From MFAQ01 sp964592455 (GTDB taxonomy: Bacteria > Patescibacteriota > Microgenomatia > UBA1400 > MFAQ01): a stretch of 15,650 nucleotides of DNA. Under the pieces are notes generated by a model that saw only the letters and a list, made by a program, of their open reading frames with translations, ran no database searches and was not told the DNA's origin. Of this stretch, positions 6,050 to 11,625 are shown in pieces. The stretch's first letter is position 1, and every line of letters begins with the position of its first letter. Location: contig CAZQDQ010000011.1 of assembly GCA_964592455.1 (NCBI GenBank), forward strand, positions 1-15,650, read 5' to 3'. The position numbers and the translations under genes are program-made.

Positions 6050-6412
6050 ATGACAGATTCAAATTGCTTGTTTTGCAGGATTGGTTTAGGGCAAGAACCG
6101 GCTAAAATTGTTTTGGAAACGGATGAATTTTTGTGTATTGAGAACAAGTATCCGAGCGCACCTGTTCATGTTTTGGTGATATCTAAGGCTCATGTGAGCA
6201 AAAAAGATTGGCTAGAGGCGGAAAAATTAGGGGTGACAGAGCAGGAATTTTGGGGTAAAATAATGGCAGTTGTTTTTCTGGTGGTTTGCAAGCTTGGACT
6301 TAATAAAACAGGGTACAAGTTAGTAAACAATGGGGCTGGGTACAACCATTTTGAGCATGAGCACATACATGTTTTGGGTGGTACAAAAGCTGAGCCGGGT
6401 GGAACAACATAG
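6050..6412 (+). CDS. HIT-family nucleotide-binding protein
   Basis: 120 aa; histidine-triad proteins hydrolyse or transfer nucleoside monophosphates (Hint-like AMP-lysine or AMP-amine hydrolases). Visible: an N-terminal CLFCRI zinc-type motif (6-11), KYPSAPVHVLVISKAHVSK (33-51, the usual P.PVH.LVIPK.H), and the triad near the C-terminus in NHFEHEHIHVLGG (HxHxH, His104-His108 region). Compared with E. coli HinT the segment between the two blocks is typical, with a hydrophobic stretch (IMAVVFLVVCKLG). Only 2 bases separate it from the rseP stop, so it is co-transcribed and probably translationally coupled. Its cellular substrate cannot be deduced. Confidence 0.9.
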   Translation: MTDSNCLFCRIGLGQEPAKIVLETDEFLCIENKYPSAPVHVLVISKAHVSKKDWLEAEKLGVTEQEFWGKIMAVVFLVVCKLGLNKTGYKLVNNGAGYNHFEHEHIHVLGGTKAEPGGTT

Positions 6413-6419
6413 ATTAGAT

Positions 6420-6447
6420 CAAAAATCAAATATCAAATATCAAAAAA
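6420..6447. repeat. Degenerate 7-bp tandem repeat (four units)
   Basis: Four heptamers in register (CAAATAT type, starting at 6420, 6427, 6434 and 6441) just after the HIT stop. They have the same period and register as the repeats at 3686-3720 and 11591-11625, but carry AA where the others have AG. Confidence 0.5.
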
Positions 6448-6469
6448 AAGAAAGTGAGGTGCATTTTTA

Positions 6470-6694
6470 GTGGCCTTAGTAGCAAAAAGAAAACAAGGAC
6501 AAAGCACACAGCAGCTTATATCTGAATTTAAAAAGCTTACTTTTGAAGATCCTGGATTGGATAGGGTTCGCATGGTGGGAATGACTGGGTTTTTGAAGCC
6601 TTCTAAAGTAAGAAGTATTAAGATGACAGAACTTCGCAAAGCGTCAGCAAGGATTAGACGTAGAAACAAGCGTAATGCAGGTTTTACAAAATGA
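6470..6694 (+). CDS. rpsU: 30S ribosomal protein bS21
   Basis: 74 aa, small and very basic. The start is a GTG (6470) with a good Shine-Dalgarno GAGGTG at 6456-6461, 8 bases upstream; the TTG/GTG choice is settled by that site. Sequence features fit divergent bS21: an N-terminal STQQLISEFKKLTFEDPGLDRVRMVG block (the family has an E/S..L..FKR....G.L.E.R pattern), FLKPSKVRSIKMTELRKASARIRRRNKR (family F.KPS..R..K...A.RR.R.K). Context supports this strongly, since rpsU followed by yqeY is a conserved pair. Its TGA stop lies one base before the preferred yqeY ATG. Confidence 0.85.
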   Translation: MALVAKRKQGQSTQQLISEFKKLTFEDPGLDRVRMVGMTGFLKPSKVRSIKMTELRKASARIRRRNKRNAGFTK

Positions 6695-6695
6695 T

Positions 6696-7127
6696 ATGTT
6701 GCTTAATCAACTAAGAGAAGAGCTGTTGACTGCAAAGAAGGGTGGAGACACCTTTCTTTTGGGTGTTTTGAAGCTAATCCTTTCTGAGCTTTCTTATGCT
6801 CAGGTTGATTATAAAGGAGCTGATTTGCCAGACGAGGAAGTAGTTCGTGTTTTGTTTAAGGAGGCCAAAAAGAGAAAGGACGCGATTGATGTTTATACAA
6901 AAATAGGCAACGTTGAGAGAGCTGAGGCTGAAGAGAAGGAGCTTTTGATAATTGAGAAGTATTTACCAAAGCTAATGAGTGAGGAAGAAACAGCCTTAGA
7001 AGTTGCTAAAATTGCGTCTTTGACCGGCGCGACTGGTGGCAGGCTGATGGGAATGGTTATGGGTAAGTTGAAGGGTAAGGTGGACGGTGGACTGGTGCAA
7101 AAAATTGTAAATGAAAGGCATAAATAA
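6696..7127 (+). CDS. yqeY: YqeY/GatB-domain protein
   Basis: 143 aa from the ATG at 6696 (MLLNQLREELLTAKKGGD), which matches the normal YqeY N-terminus. The frame is open to an ATG at 6675 that would add seven residues and overlap rpsU by 20 bases. The family has two helical parts: the N-terminal bundle with LGVLKLILSEL and EVVRVLFKEAKKRKDAIDVYTKIGNVERAEAEEKELLIIEKYLP (the usual R.......GR.dla..E..E..ii..YLP), and a C-terminal UBA-like GatB domain ending MGMVMGKLKGKVDGGLVQKIVNE. It resembles the tRNA-binding tail domain of GatB, suggesting a role in Asp/Glu-tRNA amidotransfer, but the function is unproven. The TAA stop overlaps the ybeY ATG by one base. Confidence 0.92.
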   Translation: MLLNQLREELLTAKKGGDTFLLGVLKLILSELSYAQVDYKGADLPDEEVVRVLFKEAKKRKDAIDVYTKIGNVERAEAEEKELLIIEKYLPKLMSEEETALEVAKIASLTGATGGRLMGMVMGKLKGKVDGGLVQKIVNERHK

Positions 7128-7537
7128 TGTTGAAACTACAACTTAGTATTACCGGCGATAGCCGATATTCTTTTGACCGCAAAAGAGTAAAAAAGGCATT
7201 GGAAAAGATTTTGATAGATCAGGATAAATTTGAGGGGGTAGTAAATATCTCACTTAGCATAGTGGGAGAGAGGAAGATTAGAGAATTAGAGCAAAAGTTT
7301 TTTGGGAGGGACGAGGTGACTGATGTGTTATCGTTTCCTCAAGACGAGGCCATGCCTGCCGGCAGGCAAGGTGAGCTAATGCCAGATAGTATGGAAGGTC
7401 ATGTTTTGGGAGATATAGTTATTTGCTATCCACAAGCCAAGAGACAGGCCATGCAGTGGAACAGATTAGTAGACGAGGAAATAGAGTTTTTGGCTTGTCA
7501 TGGACTTTTGCACTTGCTTGGAATACACCACGACTAA
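7127..7537 (+). CDS. ybeY: Endoribonuclease YbeY (C-terminally short, with palindromic insert)
   Basis: 136 aa; zinc-dependent single-strand RNase that matures rRNA 3' ends. Visible: ISLSIVGERKIRELEQKFFGRDEVTDVLSFPQ (42-73; family L..lN...rg.d.pTDVLSFP), HVLGDIVICYPQA (GDI.I), and the zinc motif HGLLHLLGIHHD (H-x3-H-x5-H). Unusually, the protein stops one residue after that motif, where most YbeY proteins continue for 15-25 residues. Residues 76-82 (MPAGRQG) are encoded by a 16-bp perfect GC-rich palindrome at 7353-7368, placed in the loop between the TDVLSFP and GDI strands. It is the last gene of rpsU-yqeY-ybeY. A promoter for the next gene sits in its last codons (TTGGAA 7518-7523, TATAAT 7540-7545). 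Confidence 0.93.
   Translation: MLKLQLSITGDSRYSFDRKRVKKALEKILIDQDKFEGVVNISLSIVGERKIRELEQKFFGRDEVTDVLSFPQDEAMPAGRQGELMPDSMEGHVLGDIVICYPQAKRQAMQWNRLVDEEIEFLACHGLLHLLGIHHD
7353..7368. repeat. GC-rich palindrome inserted in frame in ybeY
   Basis: TGCCTGCCGGCAGGCA is a perfect 16-base inverted repeat without spacer, in a ~40 % GC gene. The same core, with an 8-bp arm CCTGCCTG/CAGGCAGG, occurs at 12512-12531. It encodes PAGRQ within YbeY. Confidence 0.75.
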
Positions 7538-7545
7538 GGTATAAT
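7518..7545 (+). promoter_or_regulatory. Promoter of the gene 7575-7925
   Basis: TTGGAA (7518-7523), 16-base spacer, TATAAT (7540-7545). The predicted start is near 7552, giving a ~23-base leader with GGAGG. It overlaps the 3' end of ybeY. Confidence 0.65.
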
Positions 7546-7574
7546 TTTGGTTGTACGTTTAATTGGAGGATGAG

Positions 7575-7925
7575 ATGTCTATACTTACTGCTGTTACGTA
7601 TGCAAACCAGGAACAAATGGCGAAGGAAATTGAAGATTTTTTGAGAGGAAAATTGTTTTCTGTGGTAACAAATCATAGAACAGCTCCGTCTCAGAATTTT
7701 GTACCTACCGTTTTGCCAAACTTTGCGATAAAAGGCGGTTTTGAAATTAGTGGCGGTAGGATGACTATGCTATTTGTGCCTAGAAGAAAACTGTTTTGGG
7801 ATATTGAGACAGAAAAAGTAACTATTTCTATTGGTGACATGGTTGTAAATGTGTCTCGAGTGCGACTAGACAATTCTCTGGCTCTTTATAGAACAATTGT
7901 TGTAAGTGGCCCCATCTCTTCATGA
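7575..7925 (+). CDS. Unknown small protein, 116 aa
   Basis: Start at the ATG 7575, with GGAGG at 7565-7569 spaced five bases: one of the best ribosome-binding sites in the window. It has its own sigma-70-type promoter at the end of ybeY. The protein begins MSILTAVTYANQEQMAKEIEDFLRGKLFS (amphipathic helix), followed by a strand-rich region (FAIKGGFEISGGRMTMLFVPRRKLFWDIETEKVTISIGDMVVNVSRVRLD) that looks like a small beta fold, and ends LALYRTIVVSGPISS. No signal peptide or membrane segment. I do not recognise a family. Its strong expression signals and independent terminator suggest a monocistronic, well-expressed gene. Confidence 0.75.
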   Translation: MSILTAVTYANQEQMAKEIEDFLRGKLFSVVTNHRTAPSQNFVPTVLPNFAIKGGFEISGGRMTMLFVPRRKLFWDIETEKVTISIGDMVVNVSRVRLDNSLALYRTIVVSGPISS

Positions 7926-7940
7926 TATGGGGTTTTATTT
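7910..7940 (+). terminator. Terminator of the gene 7575-7925
   Basis: CCCCAT (7910-7915) pairs with ATGGGG (7927-7932), followed by TTTTATTTT. The stop codon TGA (7923-7925) lies in the loop. Confidence 0.75.
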
Positions 7941-7985
7941 TGAGGTTGTGGGAAAAAGTCACCGTATTGAGTAACTTTTTTGGAG

Positions 7986-8021
7986 TTGACTTGATTTGTT
8001 AAAAGACCTAACTTTATTAAG
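7986..8021 (+). promoter_or_regulatory. Promoter for a leaderless dnaX transcript
   Basis: TTGACT (7986-7991), exactly 17 bases, TAACTT (8009-8014). The predicted +1 is 8021, the G of the GTG start codon. No Shine-Dalgarno lies upstream. Of the leaderless candidates here this has the best -35. Confidence 0.6.
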
Positions 8022-9553
8022 TGAGCTATTATCAAAAATATAGACCAAGAAAAGTTTCAGAGTTGAATCTTTTTTCAGTTAGAGATTCTTTTGAAGCTAT
8101 TTTAAAAAGTGGGAAGATTTCGCACGCCTATTTGTTTGTTGGTCCGAGAGGATCAGGTAAGACCAGTGCGGCGAGAATACTGTCTCAAGTGGTAAATTGT
8201 GAGAAAAACAAAGACAGACAAGGAGATTTATTAGATCCGTGTGGCCAATGTGCTTCGTGTTTGTCGCTTAATAGAGGTGGGGCTGTGGATGTAATAGAGA
8301 TTGATGCGGCTAGTAATGGTTTAGTAGAAGACATTCGAGATTTGCGGGAAAAAGTTCGTTTGGCCCCAGCTGCTTTGACCAAGAAGGTATATATAATCGA
8401 CGAAGTTCACATGGTTTCTACGGCTGGGTTCAATGCACTGCTTAAAACTTTGGAAGAGCCACCTCCACACGCGATGTTTATTCTGTGTACTACAGAGGCT
8501 CACAAAGTCCCAGAGACAATTGTAAGTAGGTGTACAAGAATTGGCTTTTATAAAGCTACAGAAGGAGAGATGATTGATTCGCTTAAAAGAGTTATTGCTG
8601 GTGAGAACTTGTCGGTTATGGAGTCGGCTTTGCCAGTATTAGTCTCAATGTCGGATGGAAGCTTTAGAGAGGCACATAAACTATTGGAACAGTTGGCCGG
8701 ATTTGGTGTGGAAATAACAGACAGTCTAGTGTTGGAGAAGCTTGGTGGTGCGAGTAAGGTACTTATAAAAATGGCGGTGGAGGCGTCGTTATCACATGAG
8801 CCTGCAAAAGTTTTGGAAATTTTTTCAGAATTGGAAAGAAATTCATCTAAAGCTCATATTATTTTGACGATGTTGATTGCTTACCTTAGACAGCAGTTAG
8901 AGATTGCAGTTAAAAGTGGGGCCAACGTGAAAGAAATTCTAAAAATGCTAGATATGTTGATTGTGTCTTCGGAAAAGATAAAGGTTTCGCCGGAGCCATT
9001 GCTGCCTTTGGAACTTGTTTTGTTAGAAATTTCGCTTGGTTCTGGGGGAGATGGAGTTGGCTCGGTGGTGGATAAAAACAAAGACGAGAAACCGGTCCGA
9101 ACGAGTAATCTGTCGGACAGCAAATTAAGGGACAAGGCAGTAATAGCTCCAAAGATAGAGATGGTTATGTCAGACGTGGGCCGAGAGGACAAGGTTATAA
9201 GTGTAGAGGCCGGTGGAGGAGTACATACCAGTCTGGAGCGCATCAGAAGTGAATGGGATGAATTTTTGGACAATTTTGCTGCCAGCAACGGGTCACTTGC
9301 AGGGATGCTTCGTAATTCTAGCCCTATGGATTTGCAAGGAAAATCTTTGGTATTGGAAGTTAGGTCTAAGTTCCAAAAAGATATGCTCGAGCGAGATGTA
9401 AAGAAAAGAGTTATAGAAGAAGAAATGGAAAAAGTGTGGGGTCCGATAAATTTGAAAATGGTTTTGCAAGAACTAGAAGCTAGGACAGAGCCAAATACGG
9501 ATGGCGAAAATGTGGTGGTTAGCAATGTTGATGTGGAGAAGATATTTGGATAA
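8021..9553 (+). CDS. dnaX: DNA polymerase III subunit gamma/tau
   Basis: 510 aa; ATPase of the clamp loader that places the sliding clamp on DNA. It starts with the family-typical SYYQKYRPRKVSEL from a GTG. AAA+ motifs in order: Walker A GPRGSGKT (41-48), a zinc module with Cys60, Cys74, Cys77 and Cys80 (CGQCASC), Walker B VYIIDEVHM (123-131), ALLKTLEEPPPHAMFILCTTE (139-159), and the arginine-finger SRCTRI (169-174). Domain III helices follow to about residue 335, then a low-complexity linker (GSGGDGVGSVVDKNKDEKP) and a small C-terminal domain (about 405-510; SLERIRSEWDEFLDNFAAS, RSKFQKDMLE) resembling the DnaX C-terminal domains of other bacteria. It forms the usual dnaX-ybaB-recR order with the genes downstream. 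Confidence 0.96.
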   Translation: MSYYQKYRPRKVSELNLFSVRDSFEAILKSGKISHAYLFVGPRGSGKTSAARILSQVVNCEKNKDRQGDLLDPCGQCASCLSLNRGGAVDVIEIDAASNGLVEDIRDLREKVRLAPAALTKKVYIIDEVHMVSTAGFNALLKTLEEPPPHAMFILCTTEAHKVPETIVSRCTRIGFYKATEGEMIDSLKRVIAGENLSVMESALPVLVSMSDGSFREAHKLLEQLAGFGVEITDSLVLEKLGGASKVLIKMAVEASLSHEPAKVLEIFSELERNSSKAHIILTMLIAYLRQQLEIAVKSGANVKEILKMLDMLIVSSEKIKVSPEPLLPLELVLLEISLGSGGDGVGSVVDKNKDEKPVRTSNLSDSKLRDKAVIAPKIEMVMSDVGREDKVISVEAGGGVHTSLERIRSEWDEFLDNFAASNGSLAGMLRNSSPMDLQGKSLVLEVRSKFQKDMLERDVKKRVIEEEMEKVWGPINLKMVLQELEARTEPNTDGENVVVSNVDVEKIFG

Positions 9554-9587
9554 GTTACAATATTAGGGTTAGTAAATACAAATAAAT

Positions 9588-9878
9588 ATGTTTGAAGGAA
9601 TTAAAAGATTCGGTTCGCAGGGGGCAGCACTTACAAAGTTAGCTCTTTTGCAGAGAAAGATTGCCAATCACAAAACCGAGATTGAAGAGAATGGGGTAAA
9701 AGCGGCGGTGACTGGCGATGGTAAGTTGAAGGAGTTGTATATTGATGGGGAAAACATGAATAAGGCGGTTAAGGTAATTAATGAAGCAATTACAAAGGCT
9801 CAAAAGTATGCTGCTGAGGAGATGAAAGACTCAATGGGAGACTTATCCAAGGTTTTGGGTAACTTACCAAAACAATAA
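9588..9878 (+). CDS. ybaB: YbaB/EbfC-family nucleoid-associated protein
   Basis: 96 aa, typical length. The family binds DNA as a dimer and is nearly always encoded between dnaX and recR, as here. Visible: an N-terminal helix (ALTKLALLQRKIANHKTEIEENGVKAAVTGDGKLKELYID), corresponding to the family m...m..a...Q.k....e......g..G.v.v...G...v..i.id, and a C-terminal helix (AITKAQKYAAEEMKDSMGDLS) corresponding to the Ai..A......em...t. Upstream, TACAAT (9556-9561) or TACAAA (9577-9582) could serve as a -10. No clear Shine-Dalgarno. A hairpin with no T run on this strand follows the stop. Confidence 0.92.
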   Translation: MFEGIKRFGSQGAALTKLALLQRKIANHKTEIEENGVKAAVTGDGKLKELYIDGENMNKAVKVINEAITKAQKYAAEEMKDSMGDLSKVLGNLPKQ

Positions 9879-9880
9879 AA

Positions 9881-9900
9881 AATTGCCCCCGAAGGGGCAA
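9881..9900 (-). terminator. Terminator between ybaB and the minus-strand gene 9909-10406
   Basis: TTGCCCC (9883-9889) pairs with GGGGCAA (9894-9900) around CGAA. On the minus strand the T run follows (complement of the A run ending at 9882), so it fits best as the terminator of 9909-10406. The plus strand has no T run but may still be stopped here. Confidence 0.75.
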
Positions 9901-9908
9901 TATGCATG

Positions 9909-10406
9909 TCAGACTAAAAGTGGAAGGATTTTGAATTCTAAGTCGATACCTGATAGTTTTACCTGTCCATAGTGATTAGTGTGTCCAATCAAAGACTTCA
10001 AAAGTTTTTTCTTGAGGTCTTCACCTTCTGTGAGCCGATCTATATATTTTAGAATAAAGTCGGTTATTCTTCCTGCTGGTTCTCTGACCAATCCATTTTT
10101 CAAGATAAGAGATCTGTCGTGAGAGATTGCTGCTATAGCTGAAAAAATTTGATACTCAAACAATTGGGCAGAAAAACTATGTTCAAAGGCCTCTTCAATG
10201 GCAGCGGCAATCCGGCAAACTTCTGGAGTTAAGCTTGTTAAACTTATGGCTTCTTCTTGAGTCACACCTTCGGCAATAACTGTTTCAACTTCAGTTGGTT
10301 GATAGTTTTTCTCAAAGTATTTTTTGTTATTGTAGTCGGTCCAGGTTCTTGTGCCAAAAAATAGACTGTTTTGATCTGTGTGTTCAAAAACAACGTTGTA
10401 ACTCAT
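9909..10406 (-). CDS. Unknown protein between ybaB and recR, 165 aa
   Basis: Soluble, no signal peptide. The N-terminal part is polar and aromatic (MSYNVVFEHTDQNSLFFGTRTWTDYNNKKYFEKNYQPTEVE), followed by EGVTQEEAISLTSLTPEVCRIAAAIEEAFEHSFSAQLFEYQIFSAIAAISHDRSLILKNGLV, a helical middle, and a C-terminal helix-plus-strand segment (DLKKKLLKSLIGHTNHYGQVKLSGIDLEFKILPLLV). No family or active-site motif recognised. It interrupts the usual ybaB-recR adjacency on the opposite strand. Promoter: minus-strand TGCTAAAAT (complement 10436-10444), an extended -10 with predicted start near 10429. The leader has GGAAG 6 bases before the ATG. It is a single-gene unit ending at the 9881-9900 terminator. Confidence 0.72.
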   Translation of the reverse strand: MSYNVVFEHTDQNSLFFGTRTWTDYNNKKYFEKNYQPTEVETVIAEGVTQEEAISLTSLTPEVCRIAAAIEEAFEHSFSAQLFEYQIFSAIAAISHDRSLILKNGLVREPAGRITDFILKYIDRLTEGEDLKKKLLKSLIGHTNHYGQVKLSGIDLEFKILPLLV

Positions 10407-10435
10407 ATAACTTCCGTTTTAAATGTGTTTATCGT

Positions 10436-10444
10436 ATTTTAGCA
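10436..10444 (-). promoter_or_regulatory. Extended -10 of the gene 9909-10406
   Basis: Minus strand reads TGCTAAAAT. The 8-base palindrome AGCATGCT (10441-10448) overlaps it and could be an operator half-site pair, which is only a guess. Confidence 0.45.
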
Positions 10445-10495
10445 TGCTATAAGTTTTTTTATGAACTTGTAATTGGTGTATGATGTTTAGGTTAT

Positions 10496-11104
10496 ATGAG
10501 AAGCATTCGACCTGTACAAAAAGTTATTGATGGTTTTGAGATTTTGCCTGGAATAGGGCCAAAGTCGGCGGCTCGTTTGGCTTATTACATGCTCAATATG
10601 CCTCAGGAGAGACTGGAAAAGTTCGCTGCGGCTTTGGAAAACTTAAAAAAGGACACAAGGTTTTGTGAACTTTGTTTTAATGTTGGTGAAGAGCAGTTTT
10701 GTCAGGTTTGCCAAGATGCAAATAGAGATAAAACTCTTGTTTGTGTGGTGGAAAACGCGTTAGATCTGATTGCAATAGAAAAAGCGGAAGGATACAAAGG
10801 GGTTTATCATGTTTTGGGGGGGTCGATAAACCCTATGGCGGGAGTAGGTCCAAATGATATTCGCATATCTCAGCTACTTGCTAGGCTGAGACTAGGTGAG
10901 GTGAAAGAAGTAGTAGTTGCGACCAATCCAAATTTAGAGGGTGAGGCAACGGCGATGTATATAGTTGAGAAAATTAAGGAGTTGGGTTTGTCCCAAACAA
11001 TTAAAGTGTCTAGAATTGGTAGAGGTTTGGCTACAGGGGCTGATATTGAGTTTGCGGACGGACAGACACTTTTGAGAGCTTTGGAGGGTAGAAGGGTGAT
11101 GTAA
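10496..11104 (+). CDS. recR: Recombination mediator RecR
   Basis: 202 aa, normal length. RecR, with RecF/RecO, helps load RecA at gaps. Domains in order: helix-hairpin-helix FEILPGIGPKSAARLAYYML (14-33), the zinc finger with Cys57, Cys60, Cys69 and Cys72 (FCELC...FCQVC), the Toprim domain from residue 80 (LVCVVENALDLIAIE, with Glu86) through HVLGGSINPMAGVGPNDI (106-121) and ATNPNLEGEATAMYI (142-156), and the Walker-B-like C-terminus VSRIGRGLATGADIEFADGQTLLRALEGR. The Toprim motif is usually NPT.EGEAT; here it is NPNLEGEAT. No Shine-Dalgarno is seen; TATGAT (10479-10484) predicts a leader of only about 5 bases. It is third in the dnaX-ybaB-recR set. Confidence 0.96.
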   Translation: MRSIRPVQKVIDGFEILPGIGPKSAARLAYYMLNMPQERLEKFAAALENLKKDTRFCELCFNVGEEQFCQVCQDANRDKTLVCVVENALDLIAIEKAEGYKGVYHVLGGSINPMAGVGPNDIRISQLLARLRLGEVKEVVVATNPNLEGEATAMYIVEKIKELGLSQTIKVSRIGRGLATGADIEFADGQTLLRALEGRRVM

Positions 11105-11143
11105 ATTGTTGTGTTTTTTTGACCCGGTAAAGTATCATAAGTT

Positions 11144-11587
11144 ATGTCTGCTTTGGGGGGAATTGGCCAGCAAGTAGCTGGTGATATTTTTGAAGTTGGT
11201 AAGAGTGCCGTAAAAGGCACGGCAAAGGTTTTGGGAGATACTGTGGCTGACTCTATTGAACAGATTATTACTGCTCCTACTGGTGTGGTGAAGGCGGCCG
11301 ATGAAAAAATCAGAAAACAGAACGAGGAAAAAGAAAGTCAAGTTAAAGAAGTTCAAAAAAAACAGGCTGAAAGGAGACAGTTTCAAGAAATAAAAAACCG
11401 TTTGGAAGAATATATTCAGCACAAAAAACAAACTGAGGCACAGCAGGAACAGGAGAGGGCACAGCAGGAACATGAAGATAACCAGAAAAAGGTTTACGAA
11501 AAACAGAAGAAGGATAGTTTTTTAAAGCAACTGATGAAGCGTTTGGCTGGGAGTTCGCATGGGGAGACGGATAGACAGAAAGAGTAA
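11144..11587 (+). CDS. Coiled-coil protein, unknown, 147 aa
   Basis: The N-terminal part (about 1-55) has Gly/Ala-containing amphipathic segments (GGIGQQVAGDIFEVGKSAVKGTAKVLGDTVADSIEQII). It is followed by a long charged Gln/Glu/Lys-rich coiled coil (about 55-135). Within that, a 21-bp duplication (14 identical bases at 11438-11451 and 11459-11472) encodes consecutive heptads AQQEQER and AQQEHED. No signal peptide and no recognised domain; the first part could bind a membrane surface, but this is a guess. It lies 39 bases after recR. TTGTGT (11109-11114), an 18-base spacer and TATCAT (11133-11138) would place +1 at about the ATG, so it may be transcribed separately without a leader. No terminator was found before the convergent gene; a heptamer repeat lies there. 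Confidence 0.75.
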   Translation: MSALGGIGQQVAGDIFEVGKSAVKGTAKVLGDTVADSIEQIITAPTGVVKAADEKIRKQNEEKESQVKEVQKKQAERRQFQEIKNRLEEYIQHKKQTEAQQEQERAQQEHEDNQKKVYEKQKKDSFLKQLMKRLAGSSHGETDRQKE

Positions 11588-11590
11588 AAG

Positions 11591-11625
11591 TGGATTTCAG
11601 ATGTCGGATATCAGATCTCAGATAG
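11591..11625. repeat. Degenerate 7-bp tandem repeat (five units) in a convergent gap
   Basis: Five heptamers in register at 11591, 11598, 11605, 11612 and 11619 (CAGATNT consensus). They share GGATTTCAGAT with the repeat at 3693-3703. The last codons and stop of the convergent membrane protein gene (11611-) are inside it. Confidence 0.65.

Noticed and set aside
6675..6695. Upstream ATG 6675 as the yqeY start
   Set aside because: It adds seven residues overlapping rpsU; ATG 6696 matches the family N-terminus and couples directly to the rpsU stop, though 6675 cannot be excluded.
7953..7980. AAAAAGT ... ACTTTTT as a second terminator before dnaX
   Set aside because: The stem is nearly all A-T with a 14-base loop; too weak to claim, although the T run is present. 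The rest of 7941-7985 holds nothing else recognisable.
8881..9525. 214-residue open frame on the minus strand inside dnaX
   Set aside because: Fully antisense to the conserved dnaX gene, with Ser/Thr-rich low-quality composition and no ribosome-binding site; a shadow frame.
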